From: Luzula sylvatica | Taxonomy: Eukaryota > Streptophyta > Magnoliopsida > Poales > Juncaceae | Reading direction: 5' to 3' | Assembly (NCBI GenBank): GCA_946800325.1 | Contig: OX326956.1 | Span: forward strand, 70,613,087 to 70,677,086 | Length of the DNA: 64,000 nt | Part shown: in pieces, positions 1 to 12,406 of the stretch | Numbering within the stretch: the stretch's first letter is position 1 | How the letters are laid out: the number at the start of each line of letters is the position of its first letter | Made by a program: the position numbers and the translations under genes | The notes under the pieces: generated by a model | Databases searched by the model: none | Told to the model about the DNA's origin: nothing | Seen by the model: the letters and a program-made list of their open reading frames with translations, nothing else

Positions 1-1700
1 GCAACTTATATATCGAATATTAATCTATTGTGTAGACTTTTCTCTCTCGTTAATCCGGGCTGAATAAAATTAAGGCAAGATCTCAATAAAAAATAGAGCA
101 AATAAATAAAATGAAAAATCGAGGAATATATATTCGTGATTGAATTGGTTATTAAATTAGTGTATGATAAACTCCATTATTGTAGTTTCATTTTTTTAAT
201 ACATCTCTTAAAAGAGAAAGATTAAACCAGAATTGAGACAAGATCTTGAGTTTATCTTTCTTATTAACTTAATTAATTAACTGGTACAATTCATTTATGA
301 TGATTTATCAATCATGACAGTAGAATTATAACTGAATCATTCTCGGCCATTTTTAAAAAACCACCCACAAACTAACATGATTACATAAAGAGTCCATTTA
401 CTGTGCCTCCCCATTTCCCCCCCCCCCCCCCTCCCCCACTATTCACAATATGGGAGGGCTAATTCAAATCTCCAAAATTTGTACCCACTGAATTGTATTA
501 ACCTTTAATTGAAATTATTAATTATGTTGACCACTAATACAATTGTATTACGTATTAATTACATTTGAATTAACCGTTAATTCAAAACACAATTAACCGG
601 CAATTGAAATGGGGGGTACGAATTGGAGATGGATATTAATACCATACCCCACTATTCACCATATCGTAAATAGTTGGGGGAATCTCAGTGGCACGGTATA
701 ATTTCCCTTACATGAATGCAGCCCAACTCAAAGTCCAATTACAAAAATATAAGCTGATGACGCAAAGGAAGCTTTGTGAAGAGTTAACCGAGACAGTTAA
801 CTCGCTGGAGGTATAGGATCCATTATTTGAAACCTACACACTTCTATAGTATTTGTATAATTAATGATCAACAAAAATAATAGATATTGAGATATTACAA
901 GAAAATTTTATTTTCTCAAATTTTATTTTTATTTTTATTTGGCACAAATAGAACAAAAAATGTTGGGATTTTGGGGTTTATTTGATAGTATGGAGTAATT
1001 TCTAGAGACTCGAAGTTTGGGGACAAGTAGCAATTCTAATAAAATAGATGAACAAAGAGAAGAAGCCACGCAGGAGAGAATGGAAAGTTGCTTTAATTAA
1101 TTGGACTGATACACACTCCAAAGTGCGTACACACAATATATAACAAATAGATAGAAACTCCAAAAGATGCACACTCAATAATATATGGATACAATATTTT
1201 GAAATAAGGGTGAGATAATTTTCTCTACTCCTTACTCTAATTTTTTACAGAATTTTTCTCTTTTTTTTTCTGGAGATTTTTTTCTCTAAAAACATACGAG
1301 ATGGGTTGCATTTATACATCACATGCACCCTCTCAAATACATTTTTTTTTGTTTATTCTAGATACTTCTAATATCCTGCCCTAATAATATTATTAATTAA
1401 AAAACATTAATTTTAATAAAAAACGCATGCAAGACATACTTTGCGTGAAATGATCAGCCAATCAATCGGTGTAAGATAGAAATCGTAATGTTAGTTGCTT
1501 TGAGGCAACTTGTTCCCGGGATGATGTAAAAGCCATAATTGACCTTAAATCCTATATAATTTAGGATTATGAAAAATAAAAAATAAAAACCGAATAGTAA
1601 AAACCTAAGATAGTAGAAGAAAAGATAAATTTGAGAATTGCAGGATGTCCCTCGGTGTCCTCTTTTGTTTAGTGAGGTCCCTTGACGAAACCTGGTTGGA
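1..1700. other. AT-rich intergenic sequence, no gene recognised
   Basis: No coding region is recognised. There is a poly-C tract at 417-431 followed by T and five more C. The motif CCCCACTATTCAC occurs twice, near 435 and near 646. The reverse complement of 691-707 reads GGGAAATTATACCGTGCC-like and resembles the starts of other elements in this window (29049 and 56680), so 410-710 may be a small degraded Mutator-like element. That last point is inference. Confidence 0.4.
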
Positions 1701-1706
1701 GGCTTT

Positions 1707-1812
1707 TCAGAAGTGAAGTCTCCATTTCCTGCCCTCGTTGATGATCGTTTGCAGTGTCATCGACGTCGTGGAGGGTTTTTTGTTCAAAATTTGAGTTTCG
1801 TTCCTTCTAAAT
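1707..1812 (-). pseudogene. LINE C-terminal fragment
   Basis: The minus-strand reading ends in a segment (RRNETQ..., ...INEGRKWRL) that aligns by eye with the C-terminus of the LINE at 38550-39269 (ERNDRIF..., ...ASEARNWKL). Shared features are the RN-acidic pair, the S/T-rich middle and the final E-x-R-x-W-K/R-L. This is the tail after the zf-RVT domain of plant L1-type elements. Only about 35 codons are recognisable. Upstream sequence in the same frame is not recognised. Confidence 0.4.
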
Positions 1813-2199
1813 TCTCCAAATTGCCGTGAGGAAAAAGATGTCCATAATTCGTTTGTTTTCCTTGGTTTGATGCGTCCGATTGTGTAATAAATATCAAAAA
1901 TAAAGTTTTGATATTTGGCGTGACTCTTTAAAAAAAAATGTTTTGAATCCAAAAGTTTTGTTGTTCAATATTAAATTATTTTGGAATAAGAAATTATGTC
2001 GAGTATATTTTTAATTTGTAATATAAAGGTTTTGGAGGTTTGTAATTAGAAAAGAACCAGGTTTTATAACATAATTATTAAATATATTTTGTAAGCTCTC
2101 GAATATAATATAAGTTAGGGTTATATGTGAAACATTACAACTTTTTGATCATTTGAAGTTACAAAATTGCATACATAACCCTGACCAATGAGCAAATTA

Positions 2200-2740
2200 A
2201 AAAAAAATTGGAAAATAAGAAAAAAGGATCAAAATGTAAAAAAATACCAAAAAGTAAAAAAAGGATAAAAATGTAACAAAGGACCAAAATGTAAAATAGG
2301 AAAAAGGATCAAAATATAAAAATGGACCAAAATGTAAATAAAAAAAATTGAAAAATAGGAAAAAGGGATCAAAATGTAAAAAAGGACCAAAATGTAAAAT
2401 AGAAAAAAATGATCAAAATATAAAAAAAGACAAAAATATAAATAAAAAATTGTAAAATAGGAAAAAATGACCAAAATGTAAAAAATGACCAAAATATAAA
2501 ATAGGAAAAAATGATCAAAATGTAAAAAATGACAAATGTAAATAGAAAAGAACCAAAATGTAAATTAAAAAAGGGGGTACGTAAAAGCCAAAGCTACCCC
2601 CTGCCACGTGTCATCACAAGGTGGAGGAGATAACATTATAGTAAAAAAAAATGTAAAATAGGCAAAAATGACAAAAATGTAAAAAAGGACCAAAATATAA
2701 AATAGAAAAAAGGATCAAAATATAAAAAAAGACCGAACTG
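2200..2740. repeat. degenerate A-rich tandem repeat (GACCAAAATGTAAAA-like)
   Basis: The segment consists of many imperfect copies of GGAYCAAAATGTAAAA separated by variable A-runs and AAAATAGGAAAA spacers. A non-repeat insert lies at about 2565-2640. The long hydrophobic reading on the minus strand is only the translation of this repeat and is not a gene. Confidence 0.75.
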
Positions 2741-3953
2741 TTTCGATGTTTTCATATTTTAGATGGTAATTTTTGCAATTTTCATATTTTTGAATTGTAT
2801 ATTTGTTTCATATATCCAGGTTTTGTAAAGAAAATTTTGAAATTTTCTGGTGTTACAGGAGGTAGAGTAGTATCGTATAAAATATTCTTTACATTACACG
2901 TAAGAAAAACATCATATATTACCATTGTTGAGTATATTTTTGTTTGCTTACCATTTGATAATGAAAAATAAAACACTTTTGTTAATTTATCATTATTTTA
3001 TTGATAATGAAAAATAACACACTTTTGTTGTAATACCCCATGTTAGAACAAAAATTAAATTAAATAAAAATAATGTTCTAAAAATAATTTAAGATTTAAT
3101 TAGCATATTGATTTATCTTTTATGGGCCTGCCCAATTTTTGAAATAAATTAAATAATATACTTTAGCTTAATATAAATGTTTTAAAGATATAAAATAAAG
3201 AGGACCTTTGTGCATAATAGTCATTATCTGATATCCCTTGGGCTACTGTGAACCTTGAAAAGAGAAAACCCACGACTCATATGATTCATTCCTCAGATTC
3301 TTGGTGATATCCTAGACAGAGGAGAAAGAATAAGATGGAGGAAAAAAAAGAAAAGATAAGCAACAGTAGAGGGACTAATAACTTTTTCACGCCTCCAACA
3401 AATCCTTCTCGGATGTTTCTTAAGTCGTGTTGCAGTCACATCCAGATTGGAGTGTGACATTTGTAGCTACCACATTTGTAACTATTTGTCGTTAATAAGA
3501 TGTTGATTAATTAAGTAAATTCTCATTTAGATCTCATTGAATTGATCCAGTAATCATATTAGTATTTTTTTGACAAATTCAATTCTACTGGATATTGCAA
3601 ACGTTATTAATCTTGTAGCAAGCATGAACTGATATTAACGACAAGCATGTATTGATATAAGATAAATAGTAAGCGAAGCATGACAAAGGGAAATGCATGA
3701 TTTATTTGAATTGAATTGGAACGACGAATCACATTTTCTTATTGAGGAAGATTGTATAATTACCCCTCTTAGGTTATAGTAATTTGTTGGACAAATAAAA
3801 TATAATAAGGATATTCTTAGTTTGTATATACTTGATTGGATATATATTTTTATGTATTTAAAGTAAATTTAAAGTAAATATTAAGTTCCACAAATTTTAA
3901 ATAATTTATTTTTTTAACAAATTTTATTATGACAAGTAAGAGTAAAACATATC
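2741..3953. other. AT-rich intergenic sequence
   Basis: No conserved coding segment or RNA gene is recognised. The segment at 2900-3020 repeats ACACTTTTGTT after TTGATAATGAAAAATA twice (about 2955 and 3002), a short direct duplication. Confidence 0.3.
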
Positions 3954-3989
3954 AAATACCCGCAGCGAAGTCGCGGGTATTTTACTAGT
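3954..3989 (+). mobile_element. Helitron-like 3' terminus (hairpin plus CTAG)
   Basis: A perfect 10-bp stem is formed by AAATACCCGC (3954-3963) and GCGGGTATTT (3973-3982) with a 9-nt loop. Two bases later comes CTAG (3985-3988) followed by T. Helitrons end in CTRR preceded by a short GC-rich hairpin and insert before a host T, so this fits a Helitron 3' end. The spacing between hairpin and CTAG is shorter than usual. The matching 5' TC end and any RepHel gene were not found. Confidence 0.4.
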
Positions 3990-5364
3990 ACTTATATATA
4001 TTCCATATTTGACATCTCCATGTCCATGATTAGTAAAACATGATAGTTAGATATTTATATCTTCATATACATCATATATATGTCTTGGAACATTTAGAAT
4101 TGTATTATGTTCATTTTACAATTTTACTATCATAATCACATATTATGATGATGTACAAACTAATTATACAATTCATAGTTTATTGAAATATTCATAAATA
4201 TGTTAAATAATCAGTACATCTATTAAATGAAACATTATTCAAATATATCATATTAGATCAACAAACATAAATAATTACTAATAATCGTTTACATTCAAAT
4301 TAAATAATTTTGTCTATGACATTATTTCCTTCACCTAGGACAAGGAATTGCGATGGATTCCGATGTCCAAGTATGGTACTTGGATGCCGCAAATGCGAAC
4401 AATAGATATTGGAGCTAAATGCCCAATTGTTCTTCAATCTGAACACAGATCTATCATTACACAAAACAATATGAAGCTTCCACCGAGTGAAACATTTGCA
4501 ACATAGGAGGAGGAGAAGAGGCTGCAATCATAGAGTTTTTTTTTAATCTTTTTATGAGATATAGAATTTTAATCGTTAAATAGAGTAATAAAATTGTCCT
4601 TGAGTTTTGTTGTGTTAATAAAGGATGCAATCCTTTTTCATTAATGAAATATAACAATAAATATGAGACTTTCCGAGCTTTCTTTATTATTTTTTTTAAA
4701 TAATAATTTATGGTAAGCTTGGTTTCTTGCCCATAAAATTTAAAAACCTAGACAAGACGAGTTTTCTTTTTTATTTTTAATATGACAGATAAAGTTGTTG
4801 GTGATCCAATATCCCAATTGATTGAGTGTTTCACACAATAAAATCATGAGTTAAAAAAGTTATGAATCCGAATTTCATCAATATCAATATAAAAAATAAG
4901 AACTTATATTGCTCTTAAAAAAATATGAGAGACAAAGTTTCGTATACAGTAGAAAGATAAGATTGAGAAGTTTCATAATTTTTCTGCCATGATTAGGACA
5001 CAAGATAAAAAATAAGAAACAAAATTTCAATTTGTTCAAGAACAATGAAACTTGTTATTTCACTTGCCACGCGTCATATTGAAGGATCACATTTTCTGCA
5101 TCAATTTCTTTGTGGTAAAGTGTGTAGCGAGTAACAAATTAGAGTATCAGAAACAAAGGAAAAGTTACTCGTTACAACACAAGTTTTAAAGTAACTATCA
5201 CAAGAAAGTAGGCTTTCATATTAATAATCATACCAAATACTATGCGCTAGGTTTTAAAACTCACAAGTAAAACCCTACACAAGCTTCATAATTATTCCAT
5301 TTAAGGAATCAAATATAGCAAATGATCTTAGCCTCAGTCTCTTCATCTTTCACCATCATCACCC
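3990..5364. other. AT-rich upstream region of the first RING gene
   Basis: No coding region is recognised. The last roughly 200 bases form the upstream region of the RING-H2 gene starting at 5365. I see no clear TATA box at the usual distance. Confidence 0.3.
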
Positions 5365-5835
5365 ATGTCCAACAATACCACGAGTGATTGGGCCCCGAGT
5401 TCTTCAATAGTCCCAATCTTAGTTGCCTTCGGCTCAGGCATCGCCTTTGCAGCTATTGCAGTCATCTTCCAGTACTTCTGTCACCGTCGATTTGAGGCCA
5501 GTGATACAGAAACTACAATTGTTCGCGACCTGGAGAATGTTTGTGGGCTCAGTAAATCTGCAATTTCTTCACTTCCAACGTTCGCTTATAAAAACCCTGA
5601 CAATGGTATTGAGTCTATTGACAATCTGTGTACGGTGTGTCTCGAGCCGTTTCATGAAGAGGAGATGGTGAGACAGCTGTCGAGATGTAAGCACTTATTT
5701 CACATGGAGTGCATTGATATGTGGTTGTACTCTCACAAGACGTGTCCGGTGTGCAGAGCTGTCGTTGTTCTGGCTGAAGTACGAAACAAGAAGCCGATCT
5801 TTCTGGAGGTGGATCCTCCCATGCTTCCGGTTTAA
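5365..5835 (+). CDS. ATL-type RING-H2 finger E3 ubiquitin ligase
   Basis: An intronless 156-residue protein with the ATL family layout: a single membrane segment near residues 15-38, a basic stretch, the GLD-like motif GLSKSAISSLP (61-71), and a RING-H2 domain (89-130). The zinc ligands are C89, C92, C108, H110, H113, C116, C127 and C130, that is C3H2C3 with C-x2-C, C-x-H-x2-H-x2-C and C-x2-C pairs. Trp120 lies in the ECIDMWL segment typical of ATLs, which supports E2 binding. By family knowledge it would be a membrane-anchored E3 ligase. The start is the first ATG of the frame. AATAAA at 6043-6048 is a plausible polyadenylation signal. It has the same architecture as the gene at 28051, and the two share the GLSK-A-LP and CIDMWLYSH stretches, so they are probably related family members. 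The substrate is unknown. Confidence 0.9.
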   Translation: MSNNTTSDWAPSSSIVPILVAFGSGIAFAAIAVIFQYFCHRRFEASDTETTIVRDLENVCGLSKSAISSLPTFAYKNPDNGIESIDNLCTVCLEPFHEEEMVRQLSRCKHLFHMECIDMWLYSHKTCPVCRAVVVLAEVRNKKPIFLEVDPPMLPV

Positions 5836-6539
5836 GTTATTTGATCGAAATATGGAAAGTCGCAAAGGCGAAAGAGTGAATTTTGGTTCACACAGCCTTG
5901 CACGCAACCTTTGTTTCATCGAGTTAGGCGTTAATCTTTTTTATGTTCATCTTCTTTTTGTAACTTTAGTTAAAGTAGTTTCTCTTGTTGCAAATTTTAG
6001 AGAGGAATTAATGGATAGTATGATGATATATTAGTAGAATTTCAATAAAGAAAATGTATGGAAATATTCTTCTATATTTCTAATGAATAGGTTGTCTAGG
6101 GGAAAAGATTGATACATCCACCTCCATTATAATAAACATTTTTATTTGTTTCAAGTGATTTGATTTCATCCTTATCAAATTATCCATCGGCTTAGAAATT
6201 AGCTCGCCTAAAATGATGGGTTAAAGAAAAATAATATTTACTCTTTTAATTCAAATATATATGGCATGCTTTTTGGAAGAGGACGTAATAGAAATTTATA
6301 TTTTCCACGTTTATGATTCTCAATCGAAAAAGAACTTTTCCTTTTGTTAATTACTCTTCATTAAGGTGCCAAAAGTAGACTAATTTCATAAGGGCCTACA
6401 TGTTTGATAAGAAGCATCACTAAGAATTGATTAAAACGTGCCTAATTGTATAAAGTTAGGAAAGATAATTTGCGGATATATTAGAAAGAAATATTTAGCA
6501 ATATGAACACTTACATTCAGAGCGTAGAAATGGCCGGCT

Positions 6540-6669
6540 CATTTCGATATGGTTAGGTATGATTGATGCTTTCACAGATTGTAAAACAAAAAATTAAAAA
6601 CCATCCTTAAAATTAAATGGTGTTAATATTTTTTTTTGGACTAAAACAATACCTAACCATATCAAAGTG
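6540..6669. repeat. short foldback repeat, MITE-like
   Basis: 6540-6559 is the reverse complement of 6650-6669 at 18 of 20 positions (shared core GATATGGTTAGGTA). The 130-bp unit has an AT-rich interior. It could be a small MITE. No convincing target duplication was seen. Confidence 0.35.
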
Positions 6670-8624
6670 AAAATGAAAATAATACTTGGAAATTACCCGA
6701 GTTTCGTGGCGGGTTTGTTTTATTTATTTTATCATAATTTATTCATAATTCTGAATTATCATTCGTTATCAAATAATTAATAAATATTGCGTTGAGTGTT
6801 TGAATTTACATATATTACTTTGGTTAACTAGTTTTGATGATGACAAATTCATTATACTATTTTGGAATATGATATAATGCGAAAAAATGATATTATAAGA
6901 TCATGAAATAACGTCTAAATAGAAATGTATTTTATTAATGCGCAAGTTTTACTATTGAGGTTGATGACATCAAATATTTGAATCTTCGTTGAAATTGATT
7001 TTTTTTAATTAGTAATATGTATTAGAAAATCACTAATGTAAATTTGAAATCATATTTTGTATGATTTTGTTTACCTTAAGTTGGTTGTATTGGTTGGGTT
7101 AGTTGCATCATAAAGTATATATTTTTTTGCTTGTTTCATTGGATAAGTCTTTCTCCATCATCTTGCAAAATAAGTGAGAATCATGAGTTATGAAATTTGT
7201 ATTCATATAAAAACTTAAGGGCATATTTTTGGATTTAAGTATAAATTTTGGAGAAAGTTTTTTAGATGTATGAAGGAATTTTTTTTATAGAACATTTTTT
7301 GATGAGAGGAGAATTATCCTATGGTTGATAATTTTCTAGAATAAATGAAAGATACAATAATAAATGTAAGAGAAATAAATTATAGTCATTAAAGAAAATG
7401 AAAAGACAAACTACATCATGCTATCAATATACCATAAATAATTTAATGTTTCGTATAAAAAACATATACATGTATTTATTATTTTGAAGTAAAAGAGGTC
7501 ATACTTAAGAAATATTAAATATCAATATTAAGATTTATTAAGAAAAAATGTATATAGCTTGTGTATGTCAAAAGAAAATTCACAAAAAAAAATTCATAGT
7601 GTTTTGTCATGTGAACATGTTATATTTGTTGTAAATTCATTTTAAGGTTATGTAGATAATAAATTTTCTTAGATAGTTGTATATTTTTCTAGTTTGAAAT
7701 TGTTTTTGAAATCTCTTATATTATTATGACATAGTTTTGAAATAAATATTATAATATCATTATTAGGTGTTCATCTAAAAATATCATTAGTATAGTAATT
7801 CATTAATGCATGATAATAAGTTATGAGCATATATTATTCACATGCATATAATAGTATCTAACTCTTAAGTTTGATGATCAAAAAAGTATTATATGTATAC
7901 TTTCAGTATTGAAATAAACACATGGAAGATGGAAAGACAATTATATCAAAAAAATAAATGTTTTATATTAAAAGCATACACAAGCAGTTATTAATTGGAA
8001 GTGAAAATATCACATGTAATTATTAAATATATACATCAAGTTATTTTAACAACAAAAATGTATAAATTTTTTAGTTTGAAATTGATTTTGAAAATATCAA
8101 AGATGACATGGCTCAAGGAGATTGCTTAAAAGTTATTCTAAAATAATGACACGCAAATGACTACATCAAATATGATCTTCAAAAAATCTAATAAAAAATT
8201 AATGGATGAGATCAAATAATATCACAAAAATCTAATGGTTTTAAGACATATAAATGACCACACAAATTATAGGTATTACAAAATCAAATATGAAATAAAC
8301 GTGTAGGATGAAACCACATCACACAATCCAATGATTAATAATGATGTAGAACAATGATGATGTAGCTTCATGAGAATGCATATAGATAGTTGCAAAATAA
8401 GGGGGTGGATAAATTATATTGGCAAAAAAAATAAATACACAACAAAACGCCTTCAATATATATTGGAAGAAAATATATATATATCTAGGGAGTAATTTGT
8501 TTTATATTTATTTTAAAAATAATCATGGTATTTTTATTTAGGAAATTTTTCAAAACCCCCTAAGTTTTATGTATATTATCCATTTCCGTCTAGTGTAAGT
8601 TTACATTTAAGAAATTTTTCACCT
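6670..8624. other. AT-rich intergenic sequence
   Basis: Very AT-rich with many homopolymer runs. No coding region, RNA gene or element border is recognised before the TSD of the Mutator-like element at 8625. Confidence 0.35.
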
Positions 8625-8633
8625 TTGATTTAT
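8625..8633. repeat. 9-bp target-site duplication, left copy
   Basis: TTGATTTAT, identical to 14243-14251. It abuts the TIR exactly. Confidence 0.9.
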
Positions 8634-8917
8634 GGAAAAATTCAGTATTCACACATGTTTTTTAAGTTTATTCCGAAAATACACAACTTTTTTGGGTAAT
8701 TCCGAAAATACACAATGGCGGAGTTTGTAACTCCGCCAAAATTTAAAAATGGCGGAGTCTGTAACTCCGCCATATATTAACTACAATTAATCTGACATCG
8801 GGAATTAAGAAGGTTTAATATTTGGCGGAATTGGTAACTCCGCCACTGTGGAGATTGGCGGCATCTGTAACTCCGCCATGCACTAATTGGCGGACTTACA
8901 AACTCCGCCAAATTTCT
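8634..8917 (+). repeat. MULE left TIR with five 23-bp palindromes
   Basis: The 284-bp TIR contains five palindromic units of the form TGGCGGA-N9-TCCGCCA, or close variants, at 8716-8738, 8750-8772, 8823-8845, 8856-8878 and 8888-8910. The right TIR carries the same five in reverse. Two copies of TTCCGAAAATACACAA lie outside them. Repeated palindromes in a TIR suggest multiple transposase binding sites (inference). Confidence 0.88.
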
Positions 8918-9222
8918 TATGCCTTTACGCCGCTGTTTCTTCTCTCTCCCTCCTCCTCTCCCCATTTCTCTCCTCCCAGCCACAGCCAAGCTCTCTCTCT
9001 CTCTCGGCGATTTGAGGTAAATTTTGTTTTTTTTTGTTTATTTTGTGTTCGAAATCTTCTGAAAATAGAGTATAAACTGTTATATAACTAGTGTATGTTT
9101 CGATTTTTGTTTGTTAGGACCGATTTGTGCGAAAAATCGAATTAAACGGCTAGGATTTTGTTTGGTAATCGAGATATTTTGTCGGAACGAAAGGTAAATT
9201 ATTCTTTTAATATAGAGTACGA

Positions 9223-9690
9223 TTTAGGATTTACGATTTAGAATCCATTTAGAATTTCGGATCCATTTTGGATTTATGATTTGTGATATAAGATCCACTT
9301 AGGATTTAGGATCCACTTAGGATTTAGGATCCACTTAGGATTTAGGATCCATTAAGGGTTTAGGATTTAGGATCCATTAAGGCTTTAGGATTTAGGATCC
9401 ATTTAGGAAATATGATCCATTTAGGAATTATGATCCATTTATGATTTAGGTTTTAGGATCCATTTAGAAATTATGATCCATTTATGATTTATGAATTAGG
9501 ATCCATTAAGGTTTTAGGATCCATTTAGGAATTAGGATCCATTTAGGAATTATGATCCATTTAGGATGTAGGTTTTAGGATCCATTTAGAAATTATGATC
9601 CATTTATGATTTATGATTTATGAATTAGGATCCATTAAGGTTTTATGATCCATTTATGATTTAGGGTTTTAGGATTTTGGATCCAATTAT
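9223..9690 (+). repeat. GGATCCATTTAGGATTTAG-type minisatellite in the MULE leader
   Basis: More than 20 imperfect copies of an 18-20-bp unit built from GGATCCATTTAGGA and TTTAGGA/TTTATGA variants lie between the left TIR and the transposase start. They would be in the 5' leader or promoter of the transposase gene. No open frame is conserved across them. Confidence 0.85.
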
Positions 9691-9781
9691 ATGGTTTTGT
9701 AGAGACACACATTATATTATGCAAAAAATAAATATTGAATTTGAAATGCTTTAATTGTTGAACACAAAACGCAGTGACCAT

Positions 9782-12049
9782 ATGGAAGCGTCCTTCGTGA
9801 TTTATTGGGACGGGTATATAAATAGGGTTGTCGATAGTATATCCCGTTACGAAGGTGGTCGAAATATGTTAATGAATTTGCCTTATGGAAGTTCATTTCA
9901 GGATTTAGTAAATTTAGTTTACAATAACACTCAAATCAATCGTGAAATGTATGATTTGATTCTGAAAACAAATTGGCCAATTCAATTAGGAATTTGGGAT
10001 GTTGTCGAAATAAATGGGGATTCAAGTCTCTTAATGATGATGCAAATCAATACTGGAACTTATAAACAATTATTTATTGAGACAAGGCCGAAATATAATC
10101 CATACCAAAGTAATGCTCCTTTTGGATATAATTGTGCGGGTCATTCTTCAGATTCGGGTTATGATTCCAGATATCATTCCGGTCAGATAGGATCATCACA
10201 ACATAATAATAATGAAGAAGAACAAGAAGAATATGATGATAATGGAGAAGAACAAGAAGAACAAGTAGAGGAATATTGTAGTGAACAAAGTGTAGGAGAA
10301 ATTGATATTGATGATGTGGTGCATGCATCGAGTGTAGAAGGAGAATGGTTAAATTCAATGAACATGGCAGAAGAAATGCCTTATATATGTAGAGATGATG
10401 AATGGATCGATTCAATGATAGCTGATGATGGAGGTGAGGAAACAAATCAGAGAAATGATTTGCCCAGTGACAAATCATGGCTTGGACTTATGTTTGCAAC
10501 GAAGGATGGATTGAAACATGAAATTACTGAATGGTCGATAAAGAATTACGTGGAGTTTCGTGTGCAGAGAAGTACGAAAAGCGAATACCAGATATGTTGC
10601 GTTAAAGACGATTGTCCGTGGAGGCTTCGTGCAATAATTTCGAAAAAGGATGCATATTGGAAAATCAGTAAATTCACAGGAGGACACCAGTGCGTTAATT
10701 CTAGTGTTGCCTCTCAGAATCGCCAACTGAATGCCCATCACATATGTAGTTTTATTCTGCCTTCTTTACGCGAAGATTTAACTCTCAATCCGATTCAGAT
10801 AAAGGATTTAGTTTATTCCAGATATCATATGGAAATTAGTTATCGGACCGCATGGGAAGCTCGGTCCGATGCGATGGACATAATTTACGGAAAATGTGAA
10901 AATTCATACGCCGATTTGCCTTCTTATATGAAGATGTTAGAAATGATAGATGACAAGACAATTGTAGATTTCGATTACGGTAACGTTCCGGGTAAATTAC
11001 ATTTCAAACGCGTGTTTTGGGCTCTCGGTGCCTCAATAGAAGGTTTCAAACATTGTCGTCCGGTATTGAGTGTTGATGGTACTCATTTGCATGGTACTTT
11101 TTTGGGAACCCTTCTAATAGGCACTGGAATGGATGCAAACAGAGGGATATTCCCGGTAGCATTTGCAATTGTAGAGGGTGAAAATATTTCTTCTTGGCAA
11201 TGGTTCCTTACTCGCGTTAAAGATTATATTACTAAAAATATCCCGTTGTGCATTGTTACTGATAGGTGGTCGGGACACAGACCGGTAATAGAACAAATTT
11301 ATTGTAGTTCAGACGGGCATGCTTTGCGATATTGCATTCGTCATGTCCAACAGAATATAGTTCGACGGTTTGGGAATCAGGCGTTGGGGGAATTATTTTG
11401 GACAGCGGCCACTCAACGCACTATTGAGGGATGCGATGCGATATTGGAACGAATGAAAGTAATGAAACCAGAAGTCATCGAGTACTCGGATAGTACTGTT
11501 GGTCAAAAATATCTATCGGCGGTATCTCACGACGGTGGTCGCCGATTGGGTATTACGACAACCAATATTTCTGAATGTTTCAATGGTGTTTTGAAAGGTG
11601 CACGTGGATTACCGATTCGTTCATTGGTATCTCAAATTTGTGGTCGGTTGAATACCTATTTTTTCACGAGACGTACGGAAGGGGAAAATTGTCGTACTCG
11701 GTTTGGTTCTAGAATTGAAGAAATGATTTTTGCAAGAGGTAAGGATAGTAGGGATCTGAATGTTCTTAATCGGCCTTCACCACCGCCTCCACAAGACCAT
11801 CCAAGTCAGCACGAGTCTCAGCCACCACCACATTTTGGATCGCAGCCCGAGTTGAACCCATGGAGCGAGGTATTCCGGCCACCTTCCTCGGATTACGTAT
11901 GTACATCTCGCCCTCAGTATACATCAGGTACTGAGATGATGGATTTCATGAATGTCACGTATCCATATGGTCATAGTGGGGCCAGTTCTTCTCGAAACCA
12001 GTTCGAGTTCTTCGACTCCACTCAGAATGCTCCAAGAGATGATAGTTAG
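9782..12049 (+). CDS. MuDR-type MULE transposase
   Basis: The protein is 755 residues from the first ATG at 9782. The frame is open a little further upstream, but only from a non-ATG codon. The N-terminal 90 residues resemble the PB1-like N-terminal region of plant MULE transposases. An acidic E/Q/D-rich linker covers about 140-220. The MuDR DNA-binding region follows (about 235-310, with the C-x5-C and H-x-C-type residues of CCVKDDCPW and GGHQC). The MULE DDE domain (PF10551) spans about 425-530, with VDGTHL carrying the first Asp near 430 and TDRWSG the second near 490. The C-terminal SWIM zinc finger seen in many MULE proteins is not evident, and the tail is rich in Pro and Ser. No stop or frameshift is seen, so it may be functional. 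It would cut and paste the surrounding element through its TIRs. Confidence 0.9.
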   Translation: MEASFVIYWDGYINRVVDSISRYEGGRNMLMNLPYGSSFQDLVNLVYNNTQINREMYDLILKTNWPIQLGIWDVVEINGDSSLLMMMQINTGTYKQLFIETRPKYNPYQSNAPFGYNCAGHSSDSGYDSRYHSGQIGSSQHNNNEEEQEEYDDNGEEQEEQVEEYCSEQSVGEIDIDDVVHASSVEGEWLNSMNMAEEMPYICRDDEWIDSMIADDGGEETNQRNDLPSDKSWLGLMFATKDGLKHEITEWSIKNYVEFRVQRSTKSEYQICCVKDDCPWRLRAIISKKDAYWKISKFTGGHQCVNSSVASQNRQLNAHHICSFILPSLREDLTLNPIQIKDLVYSRYHMEISYRTAWEARSDAMDIIYGKCENSYADLPSYMKMLEMIDDKTIVDFDYGNVPGKLHFKRVFWALGASIEGFKHCRPVLSVDGTHLHGTFLGTLLIGTGMDANRGIFPVAFAIVEGENISSWQWFLTRVKDYITKNIPLCIVTDRWSGHRPVIEQIYCSSDGHALRYCIRHVQQNIVRRFGNQALGELFWTAATQRTIEGCDAILERMKVMKPEVIEYSDSTVGQKYLSAVSHDGGRRLGITTTNISECFNGVLKGARGLPIRSLVSQICGRLNTYFFTRRTEGENCRTRFGSRIEEMIFARGKDSRDLNVLNRPSPPPPQDHPSQHESQPPPHFGSQPELNPWSEVFRPPSSDYVCTSRPQYTSGTEMMDFMNVTYPYGHSGASSSRNQFEFFDSTQNAPRDDS

Positions 12050-12406
12050 ATTTTGTTTTCATGTGTTCGTGTTTGTATTATGTTGTTGGGATTATGATTT
12101 TTGTTTGTTTCATGTTTTAGATTTACATTTGTGTTCATGTTTTGTTTGATGTTAGTTTTAGTTTAAGATTTTGTTTGATATTTGTTTGATGTTTGTTTCA
12201 TGTTAATTTTAGTTTTAGTTTTAGTTTTAGTTCGTGTTTGAAAAAGTAATTGAAAATAACCAAATTAAATAAAATAAACAAACTACATGAAATTGTAAAT
12301 ACGAAATACATTACTACTGACATGGAATACAACTAATTTCAAGGATATAACTTCAAGGATATGAAATTGTAAATACGAAATACATTACTAATTCTTGTAA
12401 CTAACT

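Noticed and set aside
2229..2492. Hydrophobic open frame on the minus strand
   Set aside because: It is the translation of the A-rich tandem repeat at 2200-2740.
4300..4657. Overlapping minus-strand frames with Cys/His residues
   Set aside because: No consistent zinc-finger spacing, and no family recognised.
8777..9091. Small frames on both strands near the MULE left end
   Set aside because: They translate the TIR palindromes and adjacent CT-rich leader.
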